A DNA stretch of 11,416 nt from Candidatus Aerophobota bacterium. Lineage in GTDB: Bacteria; Aerophobota; Aerophobia; Aerophobales; B3-G15. Location: NCBI GenBank assembly GCA_003648845.1, contig QMQA01000017.1, forward strand, positions 1-11,416, in the 5' to 3' direction. Shown in pieces: positions 1-4,925 of this stretch. The position numbers and the translations under genes are program-made. Position 1 is the stretch's first letter. Every line of letters starts with the position of its first letter. A model generated the notes under the pieces. The model searched no databases. It was not told the origin of the DNA and saw nothing but the letters and a program-made list of their open reading frames with translations.

Positions 1-186
1 ATTAGAACACTTCAGGAAAAACGAGATAAATATTTCATTTATGTTGTAAAAGATGCCTTACAAAATCCAACATTATGTGTAACTCGTGGAAGTAAATTGC
101 TTGAGATTACAGATATAAAAACAATTATACCATTTAATAAATGGTGGGAAAGTGCAAAGGAAGAAGAATTTCAACCGTGGATTTAA
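1..186 (+). CDS. 3' end of an AT-rich gene, possibly DUF3883-like C-terminus (partial)
   Basis: The first frame is open from the left edge to a TAA at 184-186 and gives 61 C-terminal residues ending in EEEFQPWI. Codon use is AT-rich and protein-like, and no other frame here is as convincing, so I read it as the tail of a real gene whose start is off the window. The segment DKYFIYVVKDALQNPTL (about residues 9-25 of the visible part) resembles the closing beta-strand region of DUF3883-type domains, which sit at the C-termini of helicases and restriction-like proteins. That resemblance is from memory and weak. If right, it would fit a defence-island setting. No catalytic residues can be seen in this fragment. 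Its base composition is clearly lower in GC than the stretch from about 390 onwards, which suggests the two have different histories. Confidence 0.7.
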   Translation: MRTLQEKRDKYFIYVVKDALQNPTLCVTRGSKLLEITDIKTIIPFNKWWESAKEEEFQPWI

Positions 187-389
187 TAAGTGATGTACAA
201 TTATATCATTTCTCAGCGACATTCACCCACACTAGCAATCTGTGCATTTTGAGAAGACGTCCATCACTGTAAGCCCCTTGGCAACATCTTTGTCCCACAT
301 GTTTGTTACTGTGGTCTTTGACAAATTTTCATGCCTTTCACCCTCAAACTATGCTTCCTTAACATTGTACAACCTCCATAATTTTAAAC
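187..389. other. Gene-poor intergenic stretch
   Basis: No gene can be supported here. Small open stretches exist on the minus strand, for example a 19-codon ORF at 306-365 preceded by GGAGG, but none has a recognisable motif. The plus-strand GTG-started frame from 242 is Ser/Phe/Leu-rich, lacks a ribosome binding site, and runs antisense to better-supported small genes. The stretch may be degraded sequence. Confidence 0.4.
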
Positions 390-415
390 AGCCTTGGGCC
401 ATAAGGCCCAAGGCT
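390..415 (-). terminator. Perfect 11-bp hairpin, probable terminator of the tiny-gene pair
   Basis: AGCCTTGGGCC (390-400) and GGCCCAAGGCT (405-415) form a perfect 11-bp stem around a 4-nt loop. On the minus strand the stem begins three bases after the stop codon of the 30-aa gene and is followed by GTTTAAAATT, a modest T-tract. On the plus strand it is followed by TTTCTC. The position suits a terminator for the minus-strand pair, possibly acting in both directions. The weak T-tract lowers confidence. Confidence 0.6.
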
Positions 416-418
416 TTC

Positions 419-511
419 TCAGCCGAATCTCTGCTTCCAGAGCCTCCAGCAGCCTCTGCACAGTATATGGGTGTCTGGGATTACCTCACCGCAGATTTTG
501 CATATGTTCAT
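419..511 (-). CDS. Tiny two-CxxC zinc-knuckle protein (30 aa)
   Basis: A 30-residue protein beginning MNICKICGE and ending in RFG. It has two CxxC pairs, C4-x2-C7 and C18-x2-C21, the arrangement of a minimal zinc ribbon or treble clef, with a basic, aromatic C-terminal tail. The ATG is preceded by AAGGAGGT (518-525) at 6-nt spacing, an almost ideal Shine-Dalgarno site, and this is the main reason to accept so short a gene. Its start overlaps the stop of the 39-aa gene by 4 nt (ATGA), indicating translational coupling, and a strong hairpin follows the stop. Zinc-knuckle miniproteins like this are common in phages and integrated elements, where they may bind nucleic acid or protein. I cannot assign a family or a function. 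Confidence 0.6.
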   Translation of the reverse strand: MNICKICGEVIPDTHILCRGCWRLWKQRFG

Positions 512-627
512 GGCTTTACCTCCTTCTCCATCTGCTTTGCCAGCCAGTACACCTTTGCCTCGCATTCCAGGCAAAGCCCGGTAATGCTGTGTGTCCTGTT
601 CTCACAGCCCGCTATTCTGCACCTCAT
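508..627 (-). CDS. Tiny Cys-rich protein with a GLCLEC motif (39 aa)
   Basis: A 39-residue protein beginning MRCRIAGCEN. The Cys layout is C3-x4-C8, then about 10 residues, then C19-x2-C22 within GLCLECE, followed by a charged helix. The pattern CxxxGC ... GLCxxC is familiar from small phage-type zinc-finger proteins; that link is recalled rather than tested. The ATG at 625-627 follows GGAGG (635-639) by 7 nt, and the TGA overlaps the ATG of the next gene (ATGA), so the two look like a two-gene operon. Cysteine pairs and ribosome binding sites occurring together in two adjacent reading frames would be unlikely in non-coding DNA. The function is unknown. The chance that it is spurious remains real because of its length. 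Confidence 0.6.
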   Translation of the reverse strand: MRCRIAGCENRTHSITGLCLECEAKVYWLAKQMEKEVKP

Positions 628-652
628 GTTCTCACCTCCGGTTTTCAAAAGC

Positions 653-692
653 CTCCCAAGGTGTGGAACTAAGAAACCCCACCCCTTGGGAG
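653..692. repeat. Imperfect inverted repeat upstream of the tiny-gene pair
   Basis: CTCCCAAGG (653-661) pairs with CCTTGGGAG (684-692). After one mismatch, GTGG (663-666) pairs with CCAC (679-682), giving 13 bp around a 12-nt loop. On the minus strand it ends just upstream of the 39-aa gene's ribosome binding site and is followed by CTTTTG, so it could be an attenuator or terminator in that leader. On the plus strand it is followed by a T-rich stretch (699-711) only after a GC-rich gap. It shares the core CCTTGGG/CCCAAGG with the hairpin at 390-415. Confidence 0.5.
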
Positions 693-741
693 CGCCCTAA
701 TTTTGTATTTTGTAGAAAAAGCGGTGGCCCGGGGTGAGAGT

Positions 742-899
742 GGGGGTCGTGCAGTTAGCCAAAAGCAAATTAACCTGGTGGGAGGGCAGAAAGCGGAAGC
801 TTCTGTCTGGTTTACTCAGGCATGTCGCATAGAGAAAAGATATAAAAAGAGGATTGGGTCTGGAAGCCTGTACAGGAGACCCCCTTTTTAATCTTTTTT
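742..899 (+). ncRNA. Candidate structured RNA with closed ends and a GGAA-capped stem
   Basis: GGGGGTC (742-748) can pair with GACCCCC (878-884), and GTGCAG (749-754) with CTGTAC (868-873, one G-U), leaving a 4-nt bulge. This makes a 13-bp stem joining the two ends. Inside, 784-794 pairs with 799-808 to form a roughly 10-bp stem (two G-U pairs, one bulged A) capped by a GGAA tetraloop at 795-798. A long A/G-rich strand (about 831-855) stays unpaired. T-runs at 885-889 and 894-899 follow. Paired ends, a GNRA cap and a U-rich end are typical of bacterial non-coding RNAs or riboswitch-like leaders. I tried to match it to 6S, SRP, RNase P, tmRNA, T-box and common riboswitches and could not. The structure was folded by eye only. 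Confidence 0.4.
856..899 (+). terminator. Likely intrinsic terminator, pairing exclusive with the RNA's closing stem
   Basis: GGGTCT (856-861) pairs with AGACCC (877-882). Between them CCTGTACAGG (867-876) is self-complementary. Two T-runs follow (885-889, 894-899). The downstream arm (877-884) is the same segment that can pair with 742-748, so the two folds cannot coexist. That is the geometry of a terminator/antiterminator switch, although ordinary end-pairing of a stable RNA would look similar. Confidence 0.45.
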
Positions 900-925
900 G
901 GGAGTTACCTTAGGCTGTCTTTAAA

Positions 926-954
926 TTGATATTTCCCCACAGATGTAGTATATT
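926..954 (+). promoter_or_regulatory. Predicted sigma-A type promoter of the R-M operon
   Basis: TTGATA (926-931) and TATATT (949-954) are separated by 17 nt and each differs from the -35/-10 consensus at a single position. The start codon of the YjzC-like gene lies 35 nt beyond the -10 box, leaving room for a short leader with the ribosome binding site at 975-983. I saw no comparable promoter between 1176 and 1261, so hsdM and the following genes may depend on this one. Confidence 0.6.
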
Positions 955-989
955 TTTGTGAAAGTTTTTGGGTAAAAGGAGGTTATTCA

Positions 990-1175
990 ATGGCAAAGAA
1001 GATTTACAAACCTGGAGAGAGATGCCCACGATCCGGGCAATATGGAATCGTAGACCCCAGAGGTAGGAAGACTAGTCAGGAAAGAACGGTTGTAAAAGAT
1101 AAACCATTCCCACCAACCCCTCAACCTGGCCAGGGCTATGTCCTTGTGGATCCTACAAAACACAAGAAACGGTAA
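990..1175 (+). CDS. YjzC-like small protein
   Basis: A 61-aa protein beginning MAKKIYKPGERCPRSGQYGI. The early KPGE-x-x-P-x-SGQY pattern recalls the YjzC-like family of small Firmicute proteins, whose function is unknown to me. The rest is basic and Pro/Gly-rich with TPQPGQGYVL near residues 43-52 and a Lys/Arg tail, with no signal peptide or membrane segment. The start is well supported by AAAGGAGGT (975-983) 6 nt upstream, the best ribosome binding site in this operon. It lies 86 nt before hsdM on the same strand, downstream of the predicted promoter, so it is probably the first gene of the R-M transcript. Whether it modulates the restriction complex or is simply a neighbour cannot be told from sequence. 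Confidence is high that it is a gene and moderate for the family. Confidence 0.8.
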   Translation: MAKKIYKPGERCPRSGQYGIVDPRGRKTSQERTVVKDKPFPPTPQPGQGYVLVDPTKHKKR

Positions 1176-1261
1176 CCGGCATTTTTGTGTACTGTAAATG
1201 TTCCTTTGCAATGACTAACTTATAAATCTGGACTCAATAATTTTTAATAAGGTGGTGTGTT

Positions 1262-2803
1262 ATGGCTCGACAAATATTACTCCCAAAAAAGGTAACCCGT
1301 GAGGAGTTAAATTCCCTTGTTGACAGGGCTGCTGATTTAATAAGGACGGCAGTTGATTATAAGTTCATTCTGGTCCTACTTTTCTTGAAAAGGCTTAATG
1401 ATTTGTGGGGGGTTGAAAAGGAAAAATTCAAGCAAAGACTCATTAAAGAGGCAGGTCTGTCCGAAAAAGAGGCCGAGGAAGAGGCGGAGAAGGGCGATTT
1501 TTATACCTTCGATATCCCAAAAGAATTCCTCTGGGGTGAGGTGACAAAGGATGTGAAAAACTTGCCCGAAAGATTAGCCACTGGCATAAGCGAGATTGCC
1601 AAACTAAACAAGGAACTGCAGGGCGTTATCAACCGGGTTGACTTCCTTGAGTTTGCCAGAAATCAGGAAAACAGGGAGCTTTTAAGACAACTGGTGGAGC
1701 TTTTTAATAAATATGACCTGGGTGGGGAGGAGGTCTCTCCCGATGTTTTGGGAGACGCCTATGAACATATACTCATGAAATTCGCCCCCCAGAAGGCAAA
1801 AGAAGGTGAAATATACACACCACGGGAAGTCATAGAGCTTATGGTGGAGGCACTGGACCCTAAGCCCGATGAGAGTGTTTATGACCCATGTTGTGGTTCT
1901 GGGGGCATGCTTATAATCTCCCACTTACATGTGGCCGAAAAATACGGGGATGAGGAAACCAGACGACTTTTTTTGTATGGCCAGGAAAGGAATCCTGAGA
2001 TTTACGCTGTTTGTCAGATGAACTTGATACTTCATGATATCAGAAACGCACACATAGACAGTGGTGACACCCTTGAGTATCCCAGATTCAGAGAGGATGG
2101 AAAACTCAAGACCTTTAACGTAGTGATAGCAAATCCGCCCTGGAATCAGGACGGATATCCTGAGGAAAGGCTTAAAACAGCAAACTTCAGGGAAAGATTT
2201 TCCTTTGGTTACCCTCCCCAGGACAAAGCTGACTGGGCCTGGATTCAGCACATGCTTGCCTCTGCAGAGGACAATGGCAGGGTGGGAATCGTAATAGACA
2301 ATGGATGCCTCTTCAGGGGAGCAAGAGAAAAAACCATCAGAAGCAAAGCAATTAAGAAAGATTTGGTGGAGTGCGTTATTCTTCTCCCTGAAAAGCTTTT
2401 CTATAATACAGGTGCACCAGGGGCTATTATAATCTTTAATAAAAACAAACCCAAGGAAAGAAGAAATAAAATACTTTTCATCAATGCCTCAAATGAATTT
2501 ATCCGCCATCCGTTCGTCCGCAGGCTTAACAGTCTATCTAACGAAAACATCAAAAAAATCGCAGACTTGTATAAAGGTTTTTCAGACAATCAAGGATTAT
2601 CTAGAGTTGTGGATATTGAAGAGATTCATGCTAATGACTATAACCTTAATGTCACGCTTTATGTAATGCCTCTTGAACAAGCAGAAAATATTGACATTTC
2701 GAAGGAATTCTTAGATTTACAGAGGTTGGAAAACAAAAGACAAGAAGCTAGTAAGAAACTTAACAGATACATTTCTGAGATAACCCGAGCACTTGGTGGA
2801 TAG
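1262..2803 (+). CDS. hsdM: Type I restriction-modification DNA methyltransferase subunit
   Basis: This 513-aa protein is the methylation subunit. With HsdS it transfers a methyl group from S-adenosylmethionine to adenine in the recognition site, protecting host DNA. The N-terminal helical HsdM_N region spans about residues 10-150, followed by the linker YEHILMKFAPQKAKEGEIYTP typical of the family. The SAM-binding motif I is DPCCGSGG (208-215) and the catalytic motif IV is NPPW (291-294), the [ND]PP[YFW] signature of N6-adenine methylases. Length is normal and both motifs are intact, so it should be active. The ATG is preceded by AAGGTGGTG at 1250-1258. Its TAG ends 1 nt before the ATG of hsdS. 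A weak coiled segment at the C-terminus (about 475-510) would suit contact with HsdS. Confidence 0.97.
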   Translation: MARQILLPKKVTREELNSLVDRAADLIRTAVDYKFILVLLFLKRLNDLWGVEKEKFKQRLIKEAGLSEKEAEEEAEKGDFYTFDIPKEFLWGEVTKDVKNLPERLATGISEIAKLNKELQGVINRVDFLEFARNQENRELLRQLVELFNKYDLGGEEVSPDVLGDAYEHILMKFAPQKAKEGEIYTPREVIELMVEALDPKPDESVYDPCCGSGGMLIISHLHVAEKYGDEETRRLFLYGQERNPEIYAVCQMNLILHDIRNAHIDSGDTLEYPRFREDGKLKTFNVVIANPPWNQDGYPEERLKTANFRERFSFGYPPQDKADWAWIQHMLASAEDNGRVGIVIDNGCLFRGAREKTIRSKAIKKDLVECVILLPEKLFYNTGAPGAIIIFNKNKPKERRNKILFINASNEFIRHPFVRRLNSLSNENIKKIADLYKGFSDNQGLSRVVDIEEIHANDYNLNVTLYVMPLEQAENIDISKEFLDLQRLENKRQEASKKLNRYISEITRALGG

Positions 2804-2804
2804 G

Positions 2805-4073
2805 ATGATGTTTTTCAAGGAAACAAACTTTAAAAAAAGTCCCATTGGTGACACTCCGCAAGAGTGGGAGGTATTGAGAATAAGTCAAATAAGCAAAGTA
2901 AGGAGAGGAGCTTCTCCTAGACCTATTAATGATTCTAGATATTTTTCTGATACGGGGAGAGGATGGATTAGAATAATTGATGTGACTAATACCTACAAAT
3001 ATTTGAATAGCACTACCCAGTATTTATCTAAGATTGGGGAGTCTAGGAGCGTAAAAGTAAATCCAGGCGATTTGATTATGAGTATCTGTGCCACTATTGG
3101 CAAACCGATAATACTAAATATGAAGGCTTGCATCCACGACGGTTTTGTTTGGTTTAGTGAATTATCCGATGGGGTAGATACTGAATTCCTATTTTATGTA
3201 TTGCAGAGAAATGAACGAAAATTTATATCAATGAGGCAAACTGGTACACAGGGTAATCTGAATACCACATTGGTTGGAAAAACTTTTGTCGCTCTCCCAC
3301 CACTCCAAGAACAAAAAGCCATTGCCGATGTCCTCAGCGCTGTTGACGATGTAATCCAGAAAACAGATGAGGTCATAGCAAAAACTGAAAGGCTGAAAAA
3401 GGGATTGATGCAGGAGCTTTTGACGAGAGGGATTGGACATAAGGAGTTTAAGGATACGGAGATTGGCAGGATTCCAAAGGAGTGGGAGGTTGTTAGACTT
3501 AAAGAAGTTGTTTTACCAACTGAAAACATTGATCCCACAAAGGAACATGGAAAAGAGTTCAAATACGTTGACATATCCAGTATTGATAACTTTGTGAATA
3601 AAATAACTGGATGGAATATAATCACTCATGAAAATGCCCCATCAAGGGCAAAAAAACTAATAAAAGCAGGAGATGTTATTTTTGCAACAACAAGACCATA
3701 TTTAAAAAATATAGCAATTGTTCCAGAAGAATTAGATGAACAAATATGTTCCACAGGATTTTGCGTCATACGAGCGAATAGAAATTATGCTGTTTCAGAA
3801 TGGATATTCTACAATGTTTTAACCAAACAATTCATTATCAGAGTATCATCTAAAATGAGAGGTGCGACTTATCCAGCAATATCAGACGATAATGTGTTGA
3901 ATGAAAAAATCCCACTCCCGCCCCTTCTAGAACAGCAAAAAATCGCCTCAATCCTTTCAACCGTTGATGAAAACCTCGAGATAGAAAGAGAAGAAAAAGC
4001 AAAATTGCAAAGGATTAAACAGGGATTGATGGATCTGCTACTTACCGGGAAAGTTAGGATCAAGGTGAATTAA
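2805..4073 (+). CDS. hsdS: Type I restriction-modification specificity subunit
   Basis: A 422-aa protein that selects the bipartite DNA target and holds the M and R subunits. It shows the two-fold HsdS plan: target recognition domain 1 (about 13-163, opening IGDTPQEWEVLRI), conserved helical spacer 1 (about 164-208, LPPLQEQKAIADVLSAVDD), target recognition domain 2 (about 220-370, opening IGRIPKEWEVVRL), and helical spacer 2 (about 371-418, LPPLLEQQKIASILSTVDE). The internal repeats are obvious by eye. I chose ATG 2805, 1 nt after the hsdM stop, because GGTGG (2795-2799) sits 5 nt before it; ATG 2808 is equally possible. A TTG four codons upstream would overlap hsdM and looks less likely. Both recognition domains are intact, so two half-sites are expected; the target sequence cannot be predicted. 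GC is lower than in hsdM or hsdR, as is usual for exchanged specificity genes. Confidence 0.95.
   Translation: MMFFKETNFKKSPIGDTPQEWEVLRISQISKVRRGASPRPINDSRYFSDTGRGWIRIIDVTNTYKYLNSTTQYLSKIGESRSVKVNPGDLIMSICATIGKPIILNMKACIHDGFVWFSELSDGVDTEFLFYVLQRNERKFISMRQTGTQGNLNTTLVGKTFVALPPLQEQKAIADVLSAVDDVIQKTDEVIAKTERLKKGLMQELLTRGIGHKEFKDTEIGRIPKEWEVVRLKEVVLPTENIDPTKEHGKEFKYVDISSIDNFVNKITGWNIITHENAPSRAKKLIKAGDVIFATTRPYLKNIAIVPEELDEQICSTGFCVIRANRNYAVSEWIFYNVLTKQFIIRVSSKMRGATYPAISDDNVLNEKIPLPPLLEQQKIASILSTVDENLEIEREEKAKLQRIKQGLMDLLLTGKVRIKVN
4062..4073 (+). repeat. Junction repeat, copy 1 (end of hsdS)
   Basis: AAGGTGAATTAA encodes the last residues K-V-N and the stop of hsdS, and its AAGGTGA also serves as the ribosome binding site for the GTG start at 4074. 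The same 12-mer, with one T/C difference, ends the next gene at 4914-4925, exactly 852 nt away, which is one full gene length. Confidence 0.6.
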
Positions 4074-4925
4074 GTGCTTAAAAGTGATGAATTTCAGCGA
4101 TGGATAGAAGCATCGCACGCAATGTTTGAAATCTTTGAAGGGCGTTATGACGTCTATCCCTTGGCGGTAAGATGGGCCAAAGAATGGCTTAATTTAAAAA
4201 AATTTAATGTAAGTAAAGAAGATACCGAGATAGTTAACCATCTGATTGATAGTTTTAATTACGATGCATACAGAAATTATAAAGACAAAATTGAAAAAAA
4301 TGGTAATAAATGGGCAAATATTGTTAAAAGAGCTGATCAGCAATTTAAGACACTCAAAAACCTTAAGTCTGGAAACTGGGGAAATATTGGCTTTGGGGTT
4401 GCACCGTTTCTATTCTCTTGGAATTTTCAAAGGTTTAAAGAATATGTGAAGAAGAAAAGAAATTTTGACTTACAGAATTACGCTGAAAAATTGGGCAAAA
4501 TCCTTGAATATAGAATTAAACTATTGAAGGAATTTAGTCATAAAAGGCTAACTCATGAGGAAGTGGCAGAAGAAAAAGTTAAGAAGATTTTTGATGATAT
4601 AAACAGTGAATTGAGGAAAATAGGTATAGGAAACAATGAACCGGTGGGCACAATAAAACTGCTTCATGTTTTTTCTCCCTATTACTTTCCTCTCATTGAT
4701 AACAAAATAGCAAGCGTTATTGGTCTCAGTAGTTTAACAAGCGATTCATACGTAGAGTGGATGAAAGTAGTTAGAAGGTGGCTTCAAAGATATTACGATT
4801 TAAATGAAAATCTGGAGCAAAAATTCCACTTTTCTATACTCAAACTGATGGATCAAGGACTCTATATAATGAGTTCGGTCAAGTTAAGGGCAAGAGTAGA
4901 AAACCTTGGCCTTAAGGTGAACTAA
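4074..4925 (+). CDS. Unrecognised 283-aa protein inserted between hsdS and hsdR
   Basis: A complete gene with a GTG start directly after the hsdS stop and a ribosome binding site (AAGGTGA, 4062-4068) inside the end of hsdS. It ends immediately before the ATG of hsdR. The protein is Lys/Glu-rich, mostly helical and cytosolic, with no signal peptide, membrane segment or enzyme motif I recognise. The most family-like stretch is GTIKLLHVFSPYYFPLIDN (192-210), followed by Tyr/Trp-rich YVEWMKVVRRWLQRYY (226-241). The pattern 'KLLH..P..FPLIDN' recalls uncharacterised small DUF proteins, some linked to restriction genes, but I cannot name one. Its GC is low, like hsdS and unlike hsdR. Sitting inside the core operon, it could modulate restriction, act as an anti-restriction or immunity factor, or be an independent defence cassette. 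No function is assigned. Confidence 0.85.
   Translation: MLKSDEFQRWIEASHAMFEIFEGRYDVYPLAVRWAKEWLNLKKFNVSKEDTEIVNHLIDSFNYDAYRNYKDKIEKNGNKWANIVKRADQQFKTLKNLKSGNWGNIGFGVAPFLFSWNFQRFKEYVKKKRNFDLQNYAEKLGKILEYRIKLLKEFSHKRLTHEEVAEEKVKKIFDDINSELRKIGIGNNEPVGTIKLLHVFSPYYFPLIDNKIASVIGLSSLTSDSYVEWMKVVRRWLQRYYDLNENLEQKFHFSILKLMDQGLYIMSSVKLRARVENLGLKVN
4914..4925 (+). repeat. Junction repeat, copy 2 (end of the 283-aa gene)
   Basis: AAGGTGAACTAA encodes K-V-N-stop of the 283-aa gene and provides the ribosome binding site for hsdR (ATG at 4926). It matches the end of hsdS at 11 of 12 positions. Either the gene was added by recombination at this short homology or both junctions were selected independently for the same embedded ribosome binding site. 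Confidence 0.6.

Noticed and set aside
306..365. Minus-strand 19-codon ORF preceded by GGAGG
   Set aside because: Too short, no motif, and not coupled to another gene. A single Shine-Dalgarno-like match is not enough.
242..700. Plus-strand open frame of 152 codons starting with GTG
   Set aside because: No ribosome binding site, biased Ser/Phe/Leu/Pro composition without motifs, and it runs antisense to the two tiny genes, which have much better start signals and Cys motifs.
703..891. Plus-strand 62-codon frame with a TTG start
   Set aside because: No Shine-Dalgarno site, and it ends inside the terminator-like T-run. The base pairing across the region explains it better as structured RNA.
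1176..1261. Separate promoter for hsdM (TTGCAA ... TATAAA)
   Set aside because: The two boxes are only 9 nt apart, which does not suit a sigma-A promoter. No better pair was found.
2793..2804. TTG start for hsdS overlapping the end of hsdM
   Set aside because: ATG at 2805 (or 2808) has correct spacing from GGTGG and avoids the overlap. The four extra residues match no family feature.
3194..3625. Minus-strand 143-codon frame inside hsdS
   Set aside because: Antisense shadow of the conserved HsdS helical spacer and recognition domain; Ser-rich, with no start signal.
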